A stretch of DNA of 64,000 nt from contig NZ_CAKZGO010000041.1 in the NCBI RefSeq assembly GCF_936916975.1, positions 87,506 through 151,505 on the forward strand. The letters run 5' to 3'. The first letter of the stretch is position 1. The number at the start of each line of letters is the position of its first letter. The DNA comes from an uncultured Dongia sp. (lineage in GTDB: Bacteria > Pseudomonadota > Alphaproteobacteria > Dongiales > Dongiaceae). Under the pieces are notes generated by a model, which saw only the letters and a list, made by a program, of their open reading frames with translations, did no database searches and was not told the origin of the DNA. Below, in pieces: positions 43,768 to 53,410 of the stretch. Position numbers and translations under genes: made by a program.

Positions 43768-44940
43768 CTATTTCAGCGCCGCCTTGATCGCGCGGATCGC
43801 TTGCCTGGTGCGGTGCTCGTTCTCGACCAGGGCCAGGCGGACATGATCGTCGCCATATTCGCCAAAGCCAATCCCCGGCGCCACCGCGACCCCAGCACGC
43901 TCGATCAGCAGCTTGGAGAATTCGAGTGAGCCCAATTCCCGGTAGCGTTCGGGGATCGGCGCCCAGGCGAACATCGAGGCAGGCGGTGCCGGGACGGGCC
44001 AGCCAGCGGCGTTCAGCCCTTCGATCAATACGTCGCGGCGGCTTTTGTAGCGGGCGCGCATCTCATCTATGCACTCCTGCGGGCCATTGAGGGCCGCGGT
44101 GGCCGCGACCTGGATCGGCGTGAAGGCGCCGTAATCGAGATAGGATTTGACGCGGGTGAGCGCCCCGATCAGTCGCTGGTTGCCGACGCAGAAGCCAATG
44201 CGCCAGCCAGGCATGGAATAGGTCTTGCTGAGCGAGCTGAACTCGACCGCGATGTCCTTGGCACCGGGCACTTCGAGGATCGAGGGTGGTGGTACTCCGT
44301 CGAAATAGACCTCGGCATAGGCGATGTCCGAGATGATGAAGATGTCATGCTTGCGGCAGAAGGCGACCACCTCGCGGTAGAAATCGAGCGTGGCGATCTC
44401 CGCGGTCGGATTGCTGGGGTAATTGACGATGACGGCGAGTGGCTTCGGCACTGAATGACGCACGGCGCGATCCATCGACTGCAGAAAGTCGACACCGGGA
44501 TGGAACGGGATCGAGCGGATCGCGGCGCCCGCGATGATGAAGCCGAAGGCATGGATCGGGTAAGACGGGTTGGGCGCCAGGATCACGTCGCCGGGGCTGG
44601 TGATGGCTTGTGCGAGATTGGCGAGGCCCTCCTTGGACCCCAGGGTAACGATTGCTTCGCGCTCCGGGTCGATCTCGACATTGAAGCGGCGCGCGTAATA
44701 GGCGGCCAGAGCCTTGCGCAGGCCGGGAATGCCGCGCGAATTGGAATAGCGGTGGGCGCGCGGGTCCTGCAACGTCTCTACCAGCTTATCGCTGACATGT
44801 TTGGGTGGCGGCTGATCGGGATTGCCCATGCCGAAATCGATGATGTCGCGCCCAGCGGCCCGGGCGGCTGCCTTCAGCTTGTTCACTTCGGCGAAGACAT
44901 AAGGTGGCAGGCGCTTGGTGCGGTGGAAGTCGGCGTCCAT
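43768..44940 (-). CDS. class I/II PLP aminotransferase, AlaC-like
   Basis: 390 residues. Fold-type I aminotransferase: FGMGNPDQPPPKHV, VIVNYPSNPTAEIA (substrate-side Asn), HDIFIISDIAYAEVYFDG (PLP Asp) and the Schiff-base lysine in VEFSSLSKTYSMPGWRIGFCVGN. This combination is typical of AlaC-type glutamate-pyruvate transaminases and related enzymes that make alanine, or of DapL relatives. The ATG at 44940 has no obvious co-transcribed neighbour. Exact substrate open. Confidence 0.88.
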   Translation of the reverse strand: MDADFHRTKRLPPYVFAEVNKLKAAARAAGRDIIDFGMGNPDQPPPKHVSDKLVETLQDPRAHRYSNSRGIPGLRKALAAYYARRFNVEIDPEREAIVTLGSKEGLANLAQAITSPGDVILAPNPSYPIHAFGFIIAGAAIRSIPFHPGVDFLQSMDRAVRHSVPKPLAVIVNYPSNPTAEIATLDFYREVVAFCRKHDIFIISDIAYAEVYFDGVPPPSILEVPGAKDIAVEFSSLSKTYSMPGWRIGFCVGNQRLIGALTRVKSYLDYGAFTPIQVAATAALNGPQECIDEMRARYKSRRDVLIEGLNAAGWPVPAPPASMFAWAPIPERYRELGSLEFSKLLIERAGVAVAPGIGFGEYGDDHVRLALVENEHRTRQAIRAIKAALK

Positions 44941-45073
44941 CGGGTGTTCGGGTCCTGTGGCGGCGTTGATCGGGCGGCGCGCAGGCTCGCTTGCTTCCCG
45001 CCGACTGTCAATTGCAGGCAGCCTGTTTACGCAACAATGCGCGTTGTTTTACGGGTGTTCAGGCGGATTGGGG

Positions 45074-45292
45074 TTAAAGGCCGCGGGCGCCTTCCTTCAG
45101 CGGGAAGGTACTCATGCCGGTGGCTTTGATTTCCTCATCGATCAAGGCCACCGTCTTTGCCTTGCCGGCGAGAACATAATGCGTGGCGGAAATGTGGAGC
45201 CGCGTCCACTTCATCAGGTCGATGTTGGCGGGCGGCTTCGCGCTTTCAATGACCATGATGGAATTTTCGCGGCGGTAGATGTCGTATCGCAT
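45074..45292 (-). CDS. small conserved-looking protein, 72 residues
   Basis: MRYDIYRRENSIMVIESAKPP opens a 72-residue, soluble, mixed alpha/beta protein without signal or membrane segment. AGGGA precedes the ATG. It lies 12 bases after the stop of another small gene whose product begins MTIEIYRRDNEYLV, and the two look like paralogues in one operon. No family recognised; not a shadow of another gene, since nothing convincing is encoded on the opposite strand. Confidence 0.6.
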   Translation of the reverse strand: MRYDIYRRENSIMVIESAKPPANIDLMKWTRLHISATHYVLAGKAKTVALIDEEIKATGMSTFPLKEGARGL

Positions 45293-45304
45293 GTCTGTCC
45301 CTGC

Positions 45305-45538
45305 TCATTGAGCGGACGGTCGTCGCGAGAAGATGCAGTGACCGCCGATATCGATTTCTTCCAATATCCGATGATACAGTTTTGATGGCTCGAACATCAT
45401 GTGGGTGTCGTCCATCATCTTCTCGTCGGCACCGGACTGTATCAGCTTCCAATGGTGGTCGAGGCTCATTTCGAGCGGTTCCTGGCCCGTCCTGAACACC
45501 AGATATTCGTTGTCGCGGCGATATATTTCTATTGTCAT
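45305..45538 (-). CDS. small protein, 77 residues, paralogue-like partner
   Basis: Starts MTIEIYRRDNEYLVFRTG and continues with a soluble, mildly acidic sequence ending GGHCIFSRRPSAQ. The IYRR-acidic-N...V pattern matches the downstream 72-residue protein. The frame extends 31 codons upstream without conserved features, and the chosen ATG at 45538 has no good ribosome site, so the exact start is uncertain. Function unknown. Confidence 0.55.
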   Translation of the reverse strand: MTIEIYRRDNEYLVFRTGQEPLEMSLDHHWKLIQSGADEKMMDDTHMMFEPSKLYHRILEEIDIGGHCIFSRRPSAQ

Positions 45539-45698
45539 GCAGGGGGAACCCCACCAGCAGGCCCAAGTTCCTGCCGCAAATTCACGCTCGCCGTCCCGTT
45601 CACGTACGGGATTATTATTTAAAGCGTGCACCGAATGCCTTTCTCAGGTGTTGTGGTTGGGCACTGCTCAAGCAGGAGACCAACCTGGGAGATCATTC

Positions 45699-45917
45699 AT
45701 GCCGCGTTATGCGCTATGGCGACAGGCGGACGACTATACCTATACGGAACAGGCCGTTGACGACGAGCAGGCGCTGATTGCGTTCGGGCAGTCCCTGGGG
45801 ATGGAACTGACGCTGGCGGGGGAGGGGCCTTGCCCGTACATGCTGGGGCGCCGCGAGGACGCCGATTCGAGCAAGATGGTACCGGTGGTGGATCGCGCCG
45901 TGTATGTGGTCGAATAG
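45699..45917 (+). CDS. small protein, 72 residues
   Basis: MPRYALWRQADDYTYTEQAV... is a 72-residue acidic soluble protein with a good GGGAG ribosome site seven bases before the ATG. It is divergent from the two small genes on its left. Its opening YALWRQADDYTY resembles their YDIYRRENSIMV and IEIYRRDNEYLV, so the three may share a fold. The frame is open further upstream but that part overlaps the neighbouring small gene. Function unknown. Confidence 0.58.
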   Translation: MPRYALWRQADDYTYTEQAVDDEQALIAFGQSLGMELTLAGEGPCPYMLGRREDADSSKMVPVVDRAVYVVE

Positions 45918-46070
45918 CCGAGTCGCGGCGTTGTCCAGACCCTCAGAATCGCTCTTATGCGTGTGTATCAGGCCGATTCTGATCCCTTTGTGCAGCGAAT
46001 CGTTGAATTGATCGTGTTGGTGTGGTCACCTGTTCTGGATCAACCGCAAGAAATAAGGAGTCTATTGATC

Positions 46071-46415
46071 ATGGCTAAAGCAGCCGCGGCCAAAAAAGCC
46101 GCCCCCAAAGCAGCCCCGAAATCAGCAGCCGGCAAGCAGGCTGTCATCACCCTGAAGCATCTCGCGGCCGAATCGGCTGAAGCGCATGAGCTGCCGAAGA
46201 AGCAGGTCGAGACGATCTTGACCGACGTGATCGCGTCGATCGGCAAGCAGCTGAAGAAGGGCGCCAAGATCCGCCTCGTCGGCCTGGGCATTCTCCAGGT
46301 TCGCAAGCGCGCCGCCCGTATGGGCCGCAACCCGGCCACCGGCGAGAGCATCAAGATCAAGGCGTCGAAGAAGATCGCCTTCCGCGCCGCCAAGGAATTG
46401 AAAGAATCGGTCTAA
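46071..46415 (+). CDS. HU/IHF family DNA-binding protein with Ala/Lys-rich tail
   Basis: 114 residues: an N-terminal tail of about 23 residues made almost entirely of Ala, Lys and Pro, then a bacterial HU fold (about 25-114). The DNA-binding arm region reads VGLGILQVRKRAARMGRNPATGESIKIKASKKIAFRAAKELKE, with the conserved RNPATGE and the intercalating proline. AAGGAG precedes the ATG. The tail resembles histone H1-like extensions and should add DNA-compacting or sequence-independent affinity. A terminator follows at 46485. Confidence 0.9.
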   Translation: MAKAAAAKKAAPKAAPKSAAGKQAVITLKHLAAESAEAHELPKKQVETILTDVIASIGKQLKKGAKIRLVGLGILQVRKRAARMGRNPATGESIKIKASKKIAFRAAKELKESV

Positions 46416-46484
46416 CCGTTCTTTCGCGACCGTCTGTTTGTCGGCCCCCGGTGATTCCCACCCTAAGTCGATGACTGGCAACAG

Positions 46485-46524
46485 AACCCGCTTCCAGCAC
46501 CTTCACCAGTGCGGAGCGGGTTTT
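46485..46524 (+). terminator. intrinsic terminator after the HU gene
   Basis: Arms AACCCGCTTCC and GGAGCGGGTT, extended by GCAC/GTGC inside, form a stem ending in TTTT at 46521-46524, about 70 bases after the HU stop. The hairpin could also end transcripts from the minus-strand DUF1127 gene, though the A-run on that side is weaker. Confidence 0.7.
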
Positions 46525-46575
46525 GTATTTCTGGCCGTGGCGATGGACTGATCGTCCGCGAGACTTGTTGGGCAG

Positions 46576-46782
46576 TCAGCTTAGCAATCGCGACCGTTCC
46601 GTTGCCACCATGTCGCGGGCGTCGTGGGTGGAAAAGCCCAGATCGCGCAGGACATGGGGCGAGAGATCCTCGAAGCGCACGCGATGCTCGCGGCCTTCTG
46701 ACCGACGACTGGGCCGCAGCCGGGGGAACCAGGACAGGACGGTCAGCCACCCGACGGCAGAAAAATCCAAGACCAGCTTCAT
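46576..46782 (-). CDS. DUF1127 family small protein (YjiS-like)
   Basis: 68 residues. The C-terminal half RFEDLSPHVLRDLGFSTHDARDM is the DUF1127 signature (L-x-L-x-x-D-I/L-G). The N-terminus is hydrophobic with aromatic residues. A GAGGTG ribosome site precedes the ATG. Some alphaproteobacterial DUF1127 proteins bind RNA or influence nutrient uptake, but no role can be given here. Divergent from the LysR gene at 46912. Confidence 0.85.
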   Translation of the reverse strand: MKLVLDFSAVGWLTVLSWFPRLRPSRRSEGREHRVRFEDLSPHVLRDLGFSTHDARDMVATERSRLLS

Positions 46783-46911
46783 GATAGCACCTCAAATGAT
46801 GTGGCTAAGGCCAAGTCTGGCTTATTGCCTGACAGACAATTTGTGCTGGACAGTACGGAAAAACAAATTGATCCTCTGGGGTAATCCATCAATCTGACTT
46901 ATGGATAGATC

Positions 46912-47808
46912 ATGTCGAGGCTACCGCCGCTCGCTGCCATCCGCGCCTTCGAGGCAGCAGCTCGCCATGGCAGTTTCACCAAGGCGGCTGCAGAACTAGG
47001 CCTGACCCAGGCCGCTGTCAGCTATCAGATCAAGCAGCTGGAGGACCGTGTCGGGGCGCCGCTCTTCCTGCGCCAGGCGCGCAAGGTCGTGCTGTCGGAG
47101 GCCGGCAAACGCCTGGCCCCGGCGGTCGCCGAGGCGTTCCAGCGACTGACCCTTGCCTTCGACGCGCTGCGCCGGACGGATGAAGGCGTGCTGTCGGTGA
47201 CGGCGGTTCATACGGTCTGCACTAATTGGCTGGTGCCGCGCCTGGGGACGTTCCAAATCGCGCATCCGAATATTGCGGTCCGCCTTGATGCGTCGTCGCG
47301 CTGGGTCAACTTCGCCCAGGAAGAGTTTGATGTCGGCATCCGCAACGGGAACGGAGTCTGGCCGGGGCTCGCTGTCCATAAGCTGATGCCGCTGGAGCTT
47401 GCCGTCTTCGCCAGCCCGGATTTCCTGGCACGCGCCGGCGCGATCGACAGCCCTGCCGATTTGCTGCGTCTACCTTTGTTGGACTGGACCGACAATGCCT
47501 GGCGGCGCTGGTTTACCTTTGCCGGCATTGACGATCCGCGGCCCACATCGGGCCCGAATATCATGGTCGAAACGCAGGCGATGCTGGGGCTGGCAGCGGC
47601 GAACGGGCAGGGGCTGGCGCTGCTGACACCTGCCTTCTTCCGGCCGGAAATTGCCGCCGGCCGGCTGATCCAGGTGCTGCCGATCGTGGTGCCGGAGGAT
47701 ATGGATTGCTGGCTGGTCTATCCGCAGGAACGCCGCAACCAGCCCAAGATCCGCGCTTTCCGCGAGTGGCTGCTGCAACAGGTTGGGCGGGACAGCCAGG
47801 TTATTTGA
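46912..47808 (+). CDS. LysR family regulator, GcvA-like
   Basis: 298 residues beginning MSRLPPLAAIRAFEAAARHGSFTKAAAELGLTQAAVSYQIKQLEDRVGAPLF, the GcvA-type winged helix. An effector domain (about 90-295) follows, with WLVPRLGTFQIAHPNIAVRL and DVGIRNGNGVWPGL. GcvA relatives control glycine cleavage, beta-lactamase and other genes; the target here is unclear because the divergent neighbour is only a DUF1127 gene. Its end overlaps the convergent small exported protein gene by 8 bases. Confidence 0.92.
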   Translation: MSRLPPLAAIRAFEAAARHGSFTKAAAELGLTQAAVSYQIKQLEDRVGAPLFLRQARKVVLSEAGKRLAPAVAEAFQRLTLAFDALRRTDEGVLSVTAVHTVCTNWLVPRLGTFQIAHPNIAVRLDASSRWVNFAQEEFDVGIRNGNGVWPGLAVHKLMPLELAVFASPDFLARAGAIDSPADLLRLPLLDWTDNAWRRWFTFAGIDDPRPTSGPNIMVETQAMLGLAAANGQGLALLTPAFFRPEIAAGRLIQVLPIVVPEDMDCWLVYPQERRNQPKIRAFREWLLQQVGRDSQVI

Positions 47809-48121
47809 GCAGTATCAAATCGAACTCCTGCACCTCAGCCTTGCCGGAGTGCTTGTCGTAGAGACAGAGCATCGTCACCTTCTGGCCCTTCATATGCTTT
47901 GGCCGCCACTTGCCGGTGACGAGCGCCGCCGTCTTTGCTTCAAAGTCGAGGTTCGACCATGTGATGACGGCGGCATCTAGGTCGCTGGCCTTGATGCAGA
48001 CTTCGCTCATCTTGGCCTCAAGTTCGAGCCACGCTTTGTCGGAACTGGCGACGGCGGAGCCGGTTAGGAACGCGCCGGCGGCAATCACGGCGAGGTGGGC
48101 GGTGATCTGTTGCAGGGTCAT
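47801..48121 (-). CDS. small exported protein, unknown
   Basis: 106 residues with a signal peptide (LAVIAAGAFLTGSAVASS) and a mature domain containing two cysteines (EVCIKASD, MLCLYD) that may form a disulfide. The C-terminus reads KHSGKAEVQEFDLILLK. No family recognised. It is monocistronic and convergent with the LysR gene, overlapping its end by 8 bases. Confidence 0.65.
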   Translation of the reverse strand: MTLQQITAHLAVIAAGAFLTGSAVASSDKAWLELEAKMSEVCIKASDLDAAVITWSNLDFEAKTAALVTGKWRPKHMKGQKVTMLCLYDKHSGKAEVQEFDLILLK

Positions 48122-48343
48122 GAGCAGGCCTTTCTCGCGGCTGACAGGAGCGTAACGCCCAAGGCTGCAGAGAGTTTCCGGTTCTTGCTGGAACGTGATA
48201 ATTCGTTAAAAATCAACGTTTAATTAACTACAATTGGTTGCTTTTGCGGGGTTTTTACCATTTACGGCATGCCTGCCGAGAATTAAGTTTGGCGAAGCGC
48301 AACAAGGGGACATCGCCTTGCTCGACATGCGGCAGACAGGACA

Positions 48344-50137
48344 ATGCCAGAATCGTCGATAGCCAATAGATTCGGCACTGCGTCGAACACCGTGGCGGAC
48401 GCCTCCGACCGGCCAAGCTGGCACATCCTCATCGATGCCATCGAGAAGCTCTCCGCAGCGCGCAATTTTGCCCGCGTCATCGATATCGTGAAACAGGCGG
48501 CGCGGCAGATCGCCGGTGCCGATGGGGCGACCGTCGTGCTCCGCGAAGGCGAGCATTGCTATTACGTCGACGAAGACGCGATCAGCCCGTTGTGGAAGGG
48601 CCACAAATTCCCGATGAATTCCTGCATTTCCGGCTGGGCCATGACGAACAGGGCTGTGGCCGTGATACCGGACATCTATCTGGACGATCGCATCCCCCAT
48701 GACGCCTATCGCCCCACTTTCGTGAAAAGCCTGGTCATGGTGCCGGTACGCGTCGACGATCCGTTGGCGGCGATCGGTGTCTATTGGGCCAAGCAGTTCA
48801 CGCCCGGCCCCGATGAGATCGCCTTGCTGGAAAGCCTCGCCCGCGCCACTGCGACGGCGATTGCCAACGTCAATCTGGAGATCTCGCTGCGGGAAACCGC
48901 GGCCAAGGCCGAAGCGCAAGCCGAGCAGATTCGCCTCGCCCGGGAAACGTCGCAGACAGCGACAGCACGGCAGGCGCATATCGAGGAGCAATTGCGCCAG
49001 GCCCAGAAGATGGAGGCGATCGGCCAACTGACCGGCGGCATTGCTCATGATTTCAACAACCTGCTCAGTATCATCGTCGGCAATCTCGACACGTTGACAC
49101 CGCGTTTGCGCGACCCGGTCGAGCGTGATCTGGCCAACGAGGCGCTCAACGGCGCCTTGCGCGGGGCGGAGCTTACCAAGCAATTGCTGATGTTCGCGCG
49201 CCGACAGGAGCTTGCGCCGGCGCCGACCGATGTCGGCTTGCTGATGCGCGAATCCGCGACGCTGCTCGGGCGCACTTTGGGCGACAGCATAGCTGTGACC
49301 GTGAGTGCTGCCAGCGATCTATGGCTGTGCCTGGCCGACCCGAACCAGATCGATATGGCCGTCCTCAATCTTGCCATCAATGCCCGCGACGCCATGCCGG
49401 ACGGCGGCACGCTCACCATCGAGACCAGCAATGTGCATCTCGACGCAAGCTACGCCGACAGCAAGCCGGAAGTGATGGCTGGCGACTATGTCAAGATCGC
49501 GGTGAGCGACACCGGGTGCGGCATGGCGCCCGACGTGCTCCAACGCGTGTTCGAGCCGTTCTTCACCACCAAGAATGCCGGGCAGGGAACCGGCCTCGGC
49601 CTCAGCATGGTCTATGGGTTTGCCAAGCAGTCCGGAGGCCATCTCAGCATCTATAGCGAGGTTGGTTTCGGAACCACCGTCAATCTCTATTTGCCGCGCG
49701 CAACCCAGGCAATGCAGCCGGCTTTGCGGAAGGAAGATGATTTCCCGCTCTCGCGCATCGGCCATGAAATCATTCTGGTGGTCGATGATCATGACGCGGT
49801 TCGCAAGACGTCGGTCATGGCGCTGAAGGGGCTCGGCTACCACGTCCTCGAAGCGAAGGATGCCGGCGAGGCAATCGATATCCTGGCAAGTCGGACGAAA
49901 GTGGATCTGGTCTTCAGCGACGTGGCGATGCCGGGCGGGCTCAGCGGCTTCGACCTCGCCAAGCATGTTCTCTTCAATCACCCAACGACGAAAGTGGTGC
50001 TGGTCACCGGTTTCGCAGAGGGTGCCGCGCGCGACCGCGGCAACGTGCCGGCCCATGTAAAGCTGCTCTCAAAACCGTTCCGGCGCGCGGAATTGGCCGG
50101 TTGCATCCGCGATACGCTCGACGGGGTCGTGAAGTAG
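48344..50137 (+). CDS. hybrid sensor histidine kinase with GAF and receiver domains
   Basis: 597 residues, no membrane segment, so cytoplasmic. GAF domain (about 25-180), coiled-coil linker (about 185-222), HisKA with phospho-His in [19 protein letters not shown] (about residue 233), HATPase ([38 protein letters not shown]) and a C-terminal receiver (about 475-590). The receiver Asp lies in [11 protein letters not shown] near residue 526. No separate output regulator is encoded nearby, so it is an orphan. An AT-rich stretch at about 48195-48260 upstream may hold the promoter. Signal unknown. Confidence 0.92.
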   Translation: MPESSIANRFGTASNTVADASDRPSWHILIDAIEKLSAARNFARVIDIVKQAARQIAGADGATVVLREGEHCYYVDEDAISPLWKGHKFPMNSCISGWAMTNRAVAVIPDIYLDDRIPHDAYRPTFVKSLVMVPVRVDDPLAAIGVYWAKQFTPGPDEIALLESLARATATAIANVNLEISLRETAAKAEAQAEQIRLARETSQTATARQAHIEEQLRQAQKMEAIGQLTGGIAHDFNNLLSIIVGNLDTLTPRLRDPVERDLANEALNGALRGAELTKQLLMFARRQELAPAPTDVGLLMRESATLLGRTLGDSIAVTVSAASDLWLCLADPNQIDMAVLNLAINARDAMPDGGTLTIETSNVHLDASYADSKPEVMAGDYVKIAVSDTGCGMAPDVLQRVFEPFFTTKNAGQGTGLGLSMVYGFAKQSGGHLSIYSEVGFGTTVNLYLPRATQAMQPALRKEDDFPLSRIGHEIILVVDDHDAVRKTSVMALKGLGYHVLEAKDAGEAIDILASRTKVDLVFSDVAMPGGLSGFDLAKHVLFNHPTTKVVLVTGFAEGAARDRGNVPAHVKLLSKPFRRAELAGCIRDTLDGVVK

Positions 50138-50158
50138 CCAGTGAGAGCAGCCGTAGCG

Positions 50159-51601
50159 TTAGGCGGCCGCGTACTTGTCCCACAATTTGTTGCGAAACTG
50201 ATTGCGTGGGTCGGCTTTTGCCTTGAGGGCGAAGAGCGTTTCAGCACCAGGATAGGCGCGGTCAAATTGTGCCTTGGTCGCATGCAGCTGATAGGGCAGG
50301 TAGTAGGTGCCGCCCAGGCCCAGCGCGGCGTCGATCAGCTGCCGTGTCCAATTGCCGACGTGATTCTGGGCGCCCGGCGAGGTGCGTTGCTTGTAGTAGA
50401 GCACGAAGGAAAAAACTTCCTCGCGCGCCCAGGCCAGCAGCGATCCGGGGTCGGCCGGCGAATGGCGCACCGAGACGTTCAAGGCGTTGACGCCGCCAGC
50501 ACCCAGGATGTGCGACATCTGCTGCGCGAACTCGGCGCATTGTGCGACGGGCACGAAATATTCCTGCAGCGCGTATGTACTGCGGTCCGTCGCGATCGGA
50601 CCCAGCGACGCCACGTCGCGGCTGGCTTCATGATTGCGCCAGACCACGGGATGCGATCCGTACTCGATCGGCTCGACCAGCGACCGGCGAATGGCATGCC
50701 CACCAGGCAATTCGGAGAGCGCCCATATTTTTGCCGCGTCGAGCCCGTATGACGTGTCTGCCGGTATCAGGCGCTGGGCGACAGTGACCGTCTTGTCAGT
50801 TTTGAACCAGGTCACCGAAACTGCCTGATCGAGATGCGGGAATGCGAGATCGGCATTATGAAGGACGGCATCGGGATTCGACAGAATCTGGGCCCGGAAG
50901 TAATCGGCATACTGGGCCATCGGCAGATAGTGCACGCGCCGTTCGATCGGCACATTGGGGACGAGATCCAGTTCCACTTCCGTGATCACACCCAACGCGC
51001 CATAGCCGCCGATCGCACCGTAGAACAGCTCCGCTTCCTGCAGAGGGCTTGCCTTGATGGCGACCCCACCCGGCAGGATCACCTCAATGCTGCGCACGGA
51101 GTTGATGAGTGACCCCAACCCGACATATCTGCCATGTGCATTGACCGACAGCGCGCCGCCGATCGTGAAGTTGGCGTAGCTTTGCATGATCTTCACGGCG
51201 AGGCCGTGTGGATCGATAAGCGTCTGCAGATCCCGCCAGCGCATACCGGTCTGCACACGCACAGTCTTCCGGTCCGTGTCGAGGCCGATCAAATGGTTGA
51301 AGCTTCGCATGTCGAGATGAAGGCTGCCTGGGGCGGCGATTTGGCCGCCCATACTGTAGCGACCGCCGCTGATCGAAATGGGGCCAGCCCAGTCTTTGGC
51401 CAGGCGCCGCACCTCATCGGTGCTGCGCGGCGTCTCGATGCGGCTTACTGTGACAGGGTTGAGCCGAGTGATATCGTTGATGATGGGGTCGGCCGCCGCA
51501 GCCGGCCCTATGCGCAGCAAGGGCGCACAGGTTAGAGCATTGGCGGTTGCCACGGCGCCGGCCAGAAAGCTGCGGCGTGATGGTCGTGCGCCGCCGGTCA
51601 A
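50159..51601 (-). CDS. Tat-exported FAD-binding oxidoreductase
   Basis: 480 residues. Twin-arginine signal at the N-terminus (RPSRRSFLAGAVATANALTC) leading to AAAADP. A FAD_binding_4 (VAO-type) domain follows: GPISISGGRYSMGGQ, the QTGMRWRDLQTLID region and SYANFTIGGALSVNAHGRYVG. The C-terminus DPRNQFRNKLWDKY resembles sugar-lactone oxidases of the ALO type. Probably a periplasmic oxidase or dehydrogenase of a sugar-like or alcohol substrate. Its start lies 3 bases downstream of the antiporter stop, so the two could be co-transcribed, but functions do not connect obviously. Confidence 0.87.
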   Translation of the reverse strand: MTGGARPSRRSFLAGAVATANALTCAPLLRIGPAAAADPIINDITRLNPVTVSRIETPRSTDEVRRLAKDWAGPISISGGRYSMGGQIAAPGSLHLDMRSFNHLIGLDTDRKTVRVQTGMRWRDLQTLIDPHGLAVKIMQSYANFTIGGALSVNAHGRYVGLGSLINSVRSIEVILPGGVAIKASPLQEAELFYGAIGGYGALGVITEVELDLVPNVPIERRVHYLPMAQYADYFRAQILSNPDAVLHNADLAFPHLDQAVSVTWFKTDKTVTVAQRLIPADTSYGLDAAKIWALSELPGGHAIRRSLVEPIEYGSHPVVWRNHEASRDVASLGPIATDRSTYALQEYFVPVAQCAEFAQQMSHILGAGGVNALNVSVRHSPADPGSLLAWAREEVFSFVLYYKQRTSPGAQNHVGNWTRQLIDAALGLGGTYYLPYQLHATKAQFDRAYPGAETLFALKAKADPRNQFRNKLWDKYAAA

Positions 51602-51604
51602 CGG

Positions 51605-53410
51605 TCAGAGCCCGGTAAGGCGGCGGAAGGCGCGCCAGGTTTTCATCGGGTGCTTGAGTTTCCGGAGAGCGCGGGTGACCGGCAGATGCATGCGGGTATC
51701 CTCAAGCTCCAGGCCAATGCGCACGATGCGGCCGTCCTTGGCCTCACGCACGACGAGTTCGATCTCGCCCAGCTTCAAGCGATCACCGGCGACCACATGA
51801 TCACCCAGCCGGTCGTGCAGGAAATCACCCAGCGACTGGCCTTTGACATCGGCGCCTAGCGACAGGCCATAGATTACGGCGAGGTCGCTGGCCGGCGTTT
51901 CCGCTTCGAACACGAATTCGCCAAAGCCGGCCGGCGCCACTGGCTCATCGGCTTCGTGATAGGCGAAGTTCTGATGCAGGCCCGCGATCTCGGCTGGTGG
52001 GGCGATGGCGATGACGTAATCGTCGACTGCCGGGCGCGTTTCACGGAACAGGGCTATGGGTGCTGAATCCCGGATCACGCTGACGATCTCCGCCTGGGGC
52101 GGCAGGTCGATCTCGCCGTAATCGTAATTGAGCACGCGCGCACCTTCCTGGACACGGAAGCCGGCCAGTTCCCGGCTGGCGCCATGGCCGAGGCTGATAT
52201 CGAGATCCTGCCCATGAGGTGCCGCAGCCGGCACTTCGAGCCCGAGAAAGCGTGCGGCGCGGCCCACGGTCCAACCCTGGACGAGGAGCGATGTTAGCAC
52301 TGCCACAAAGGCGACGTTGAAATAGATCTGGGCATTGGGCACGCCGGCCAGGATCGGGATCGAGGCCAAGAAGATGGGCACCGCACCACGCAGGCCCACC
52401 CAGGCCACAAAGCCGCGTTCACGCCAGTTGAAGCGGAACGGCAGCAGGCTCAACATCACGGCGCCCGGCCGCGCAATGAGGATGAGGCCCAGCGACAGCA
52501 CCAATGCTGCAGCGAGGTCAGCCAGCAGCGCGGACGGCGTCACCAGCAGACCCAGCATCAGGAACATGGCGATCTGGGCGAGCCAGGCGAGGCCGTCGAG
52601 GAAGCGCATGATGACCTGCTGGGCGCGGTAGGGTGCCTGGGCCAGCATCATGCCTGCCACATAAACGGCTAGGAAGCCGCTGGCATGGACCGCATTGGTG
52701 CCACCGAAGATGAGGAGGGCGCCGGCGGTGGCAAGGACCGGGTAGAGCCCGGCGCTGAGCGTCAGGCGCTGCAGCAGCCAGCGCAGGCCGAAGCCGCCGG
52801 CAGCGCCGATCAGGCCGCCACCCACCAGCTCCAGAACGAAACTGCCCAGGACATACCAGCCCGAGGCCGCAGCGCCGACCTGCAGCAGATGCACGGCCAT
52901 CAGGGTCAGGAACACGGCCATCGGATCGTTCATGCCGGATTCAAGCTCCAGCGTGCCGCCGACGCGGGCGTTGACAGCTACACCCTGGCCATGCAGCAGC
53001 ATGAAGACGGCGGCGGCATCGGTCGACGCCAAGATGGCGCCCATCAGGATGCCCTCAAGCGGATGCATGCCCATGACCAGGACCGCCATGCCGGCCATAC
53101 ACAAGGCAGTGAGCAGAACGCCGATCGTGGCGAGCGTCAGGGACGGCCAGAACACCAGCCGCACCACTTCCCTAGGGGTACGCAGACCGCCCTCAAACAG
53201 AATGATGGCAAGTGCCACAGAACCCACAGCAAAGGTCGTCTCATAGCTCTCGAATTGCAGGCCGAGCAGGCCTTCCTCGCCGGCCAACATGCCCAGAACG
53301 AGGAACACCAGCAGCAAGGGTGCTCCGAGCCGAGAGGAAATCTGCCCTAGCAGGATGCTGATGAGGGCGAGAAGCGCGCCCAAAAAGATCAACTGATTGA
53401 TAAATGCCAA
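51605..53410 (-). CDS. K+/H+ (or Na+/H+) antiporter, NhaP2/CvrA-like
   Basis: CPA1 antiporter with about twelve helices (INQLIFLGALLALISILL..., LLLVFLVLGMLAGEEGLLG, GAILASTDAAAVFMLL, ELESGMNDPMAVFLTL). The ion-binding Asp pair lies in STDAAA and ESGMNDP. After about residue 390 come a TrkA-C domain and a terminal CorC/HlyC-like domain (about 515-580), as in CvrA/NhaP2 proteins of about 600 residues. Family alignment (LAFINQLIFLGALL) favours the TTG at 53410, preceded by AGGAA; the open frame reaches an ATG at 53551, adding 47 unconserved residues. Role: cytoplasmic K+ and pH homeostasis. Confidence 0.9.
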   Translation of the reverse strand: MAFINQLIFLGALLALISILLGQISSRLGAPLLLVFLVLGMLAGEEGLLGLQFESYETTFAVGSVALAIILFEGGLRTPREVVRLVFWPSLTLATIGVLLTALCMAGMAVLVMGMHPLEGILMGAILASTDAAAVFMLLHGQGVAVNARVGGTLELESGMNDPMAVFLTLMAVHLLQVGAAASGWYVLGSFVLELVGGGLIGAAGGFGLRWLLQRLTLSAGLYPVLATAGALLIFGGTNAVHASGFLAVYVAGMMLAQAPYRAQQVIMRFLDGLAWLAQIAMFLMLGLLVTPSALLADLAAALVLSLGLILIARPGAVMLSLLPFRFNWRERGFVAWVGLRGAVPIFLASIPILAGVPNAQIYFNVAFVAVLTSLLVQGWTVGRAARFLGLEVPAAAPHGQDLDISLGHGASRELAGFRVQEGARVLNYDYGEIDLPPQAEIVSVIRDSAPIALFRETRPAVDDYVIAIAPPAEIAGLHQNFAYHEADEPVAPAGFGEFVFEAETPASDLAVIYGLSLGADVKGQSLGDFLHDRLGDHVVAGDRLKLGEIELVVREAKDGRIVRIGLELEDTRMHLPVTRALRKLKHPMKTWRAFRRLTGL

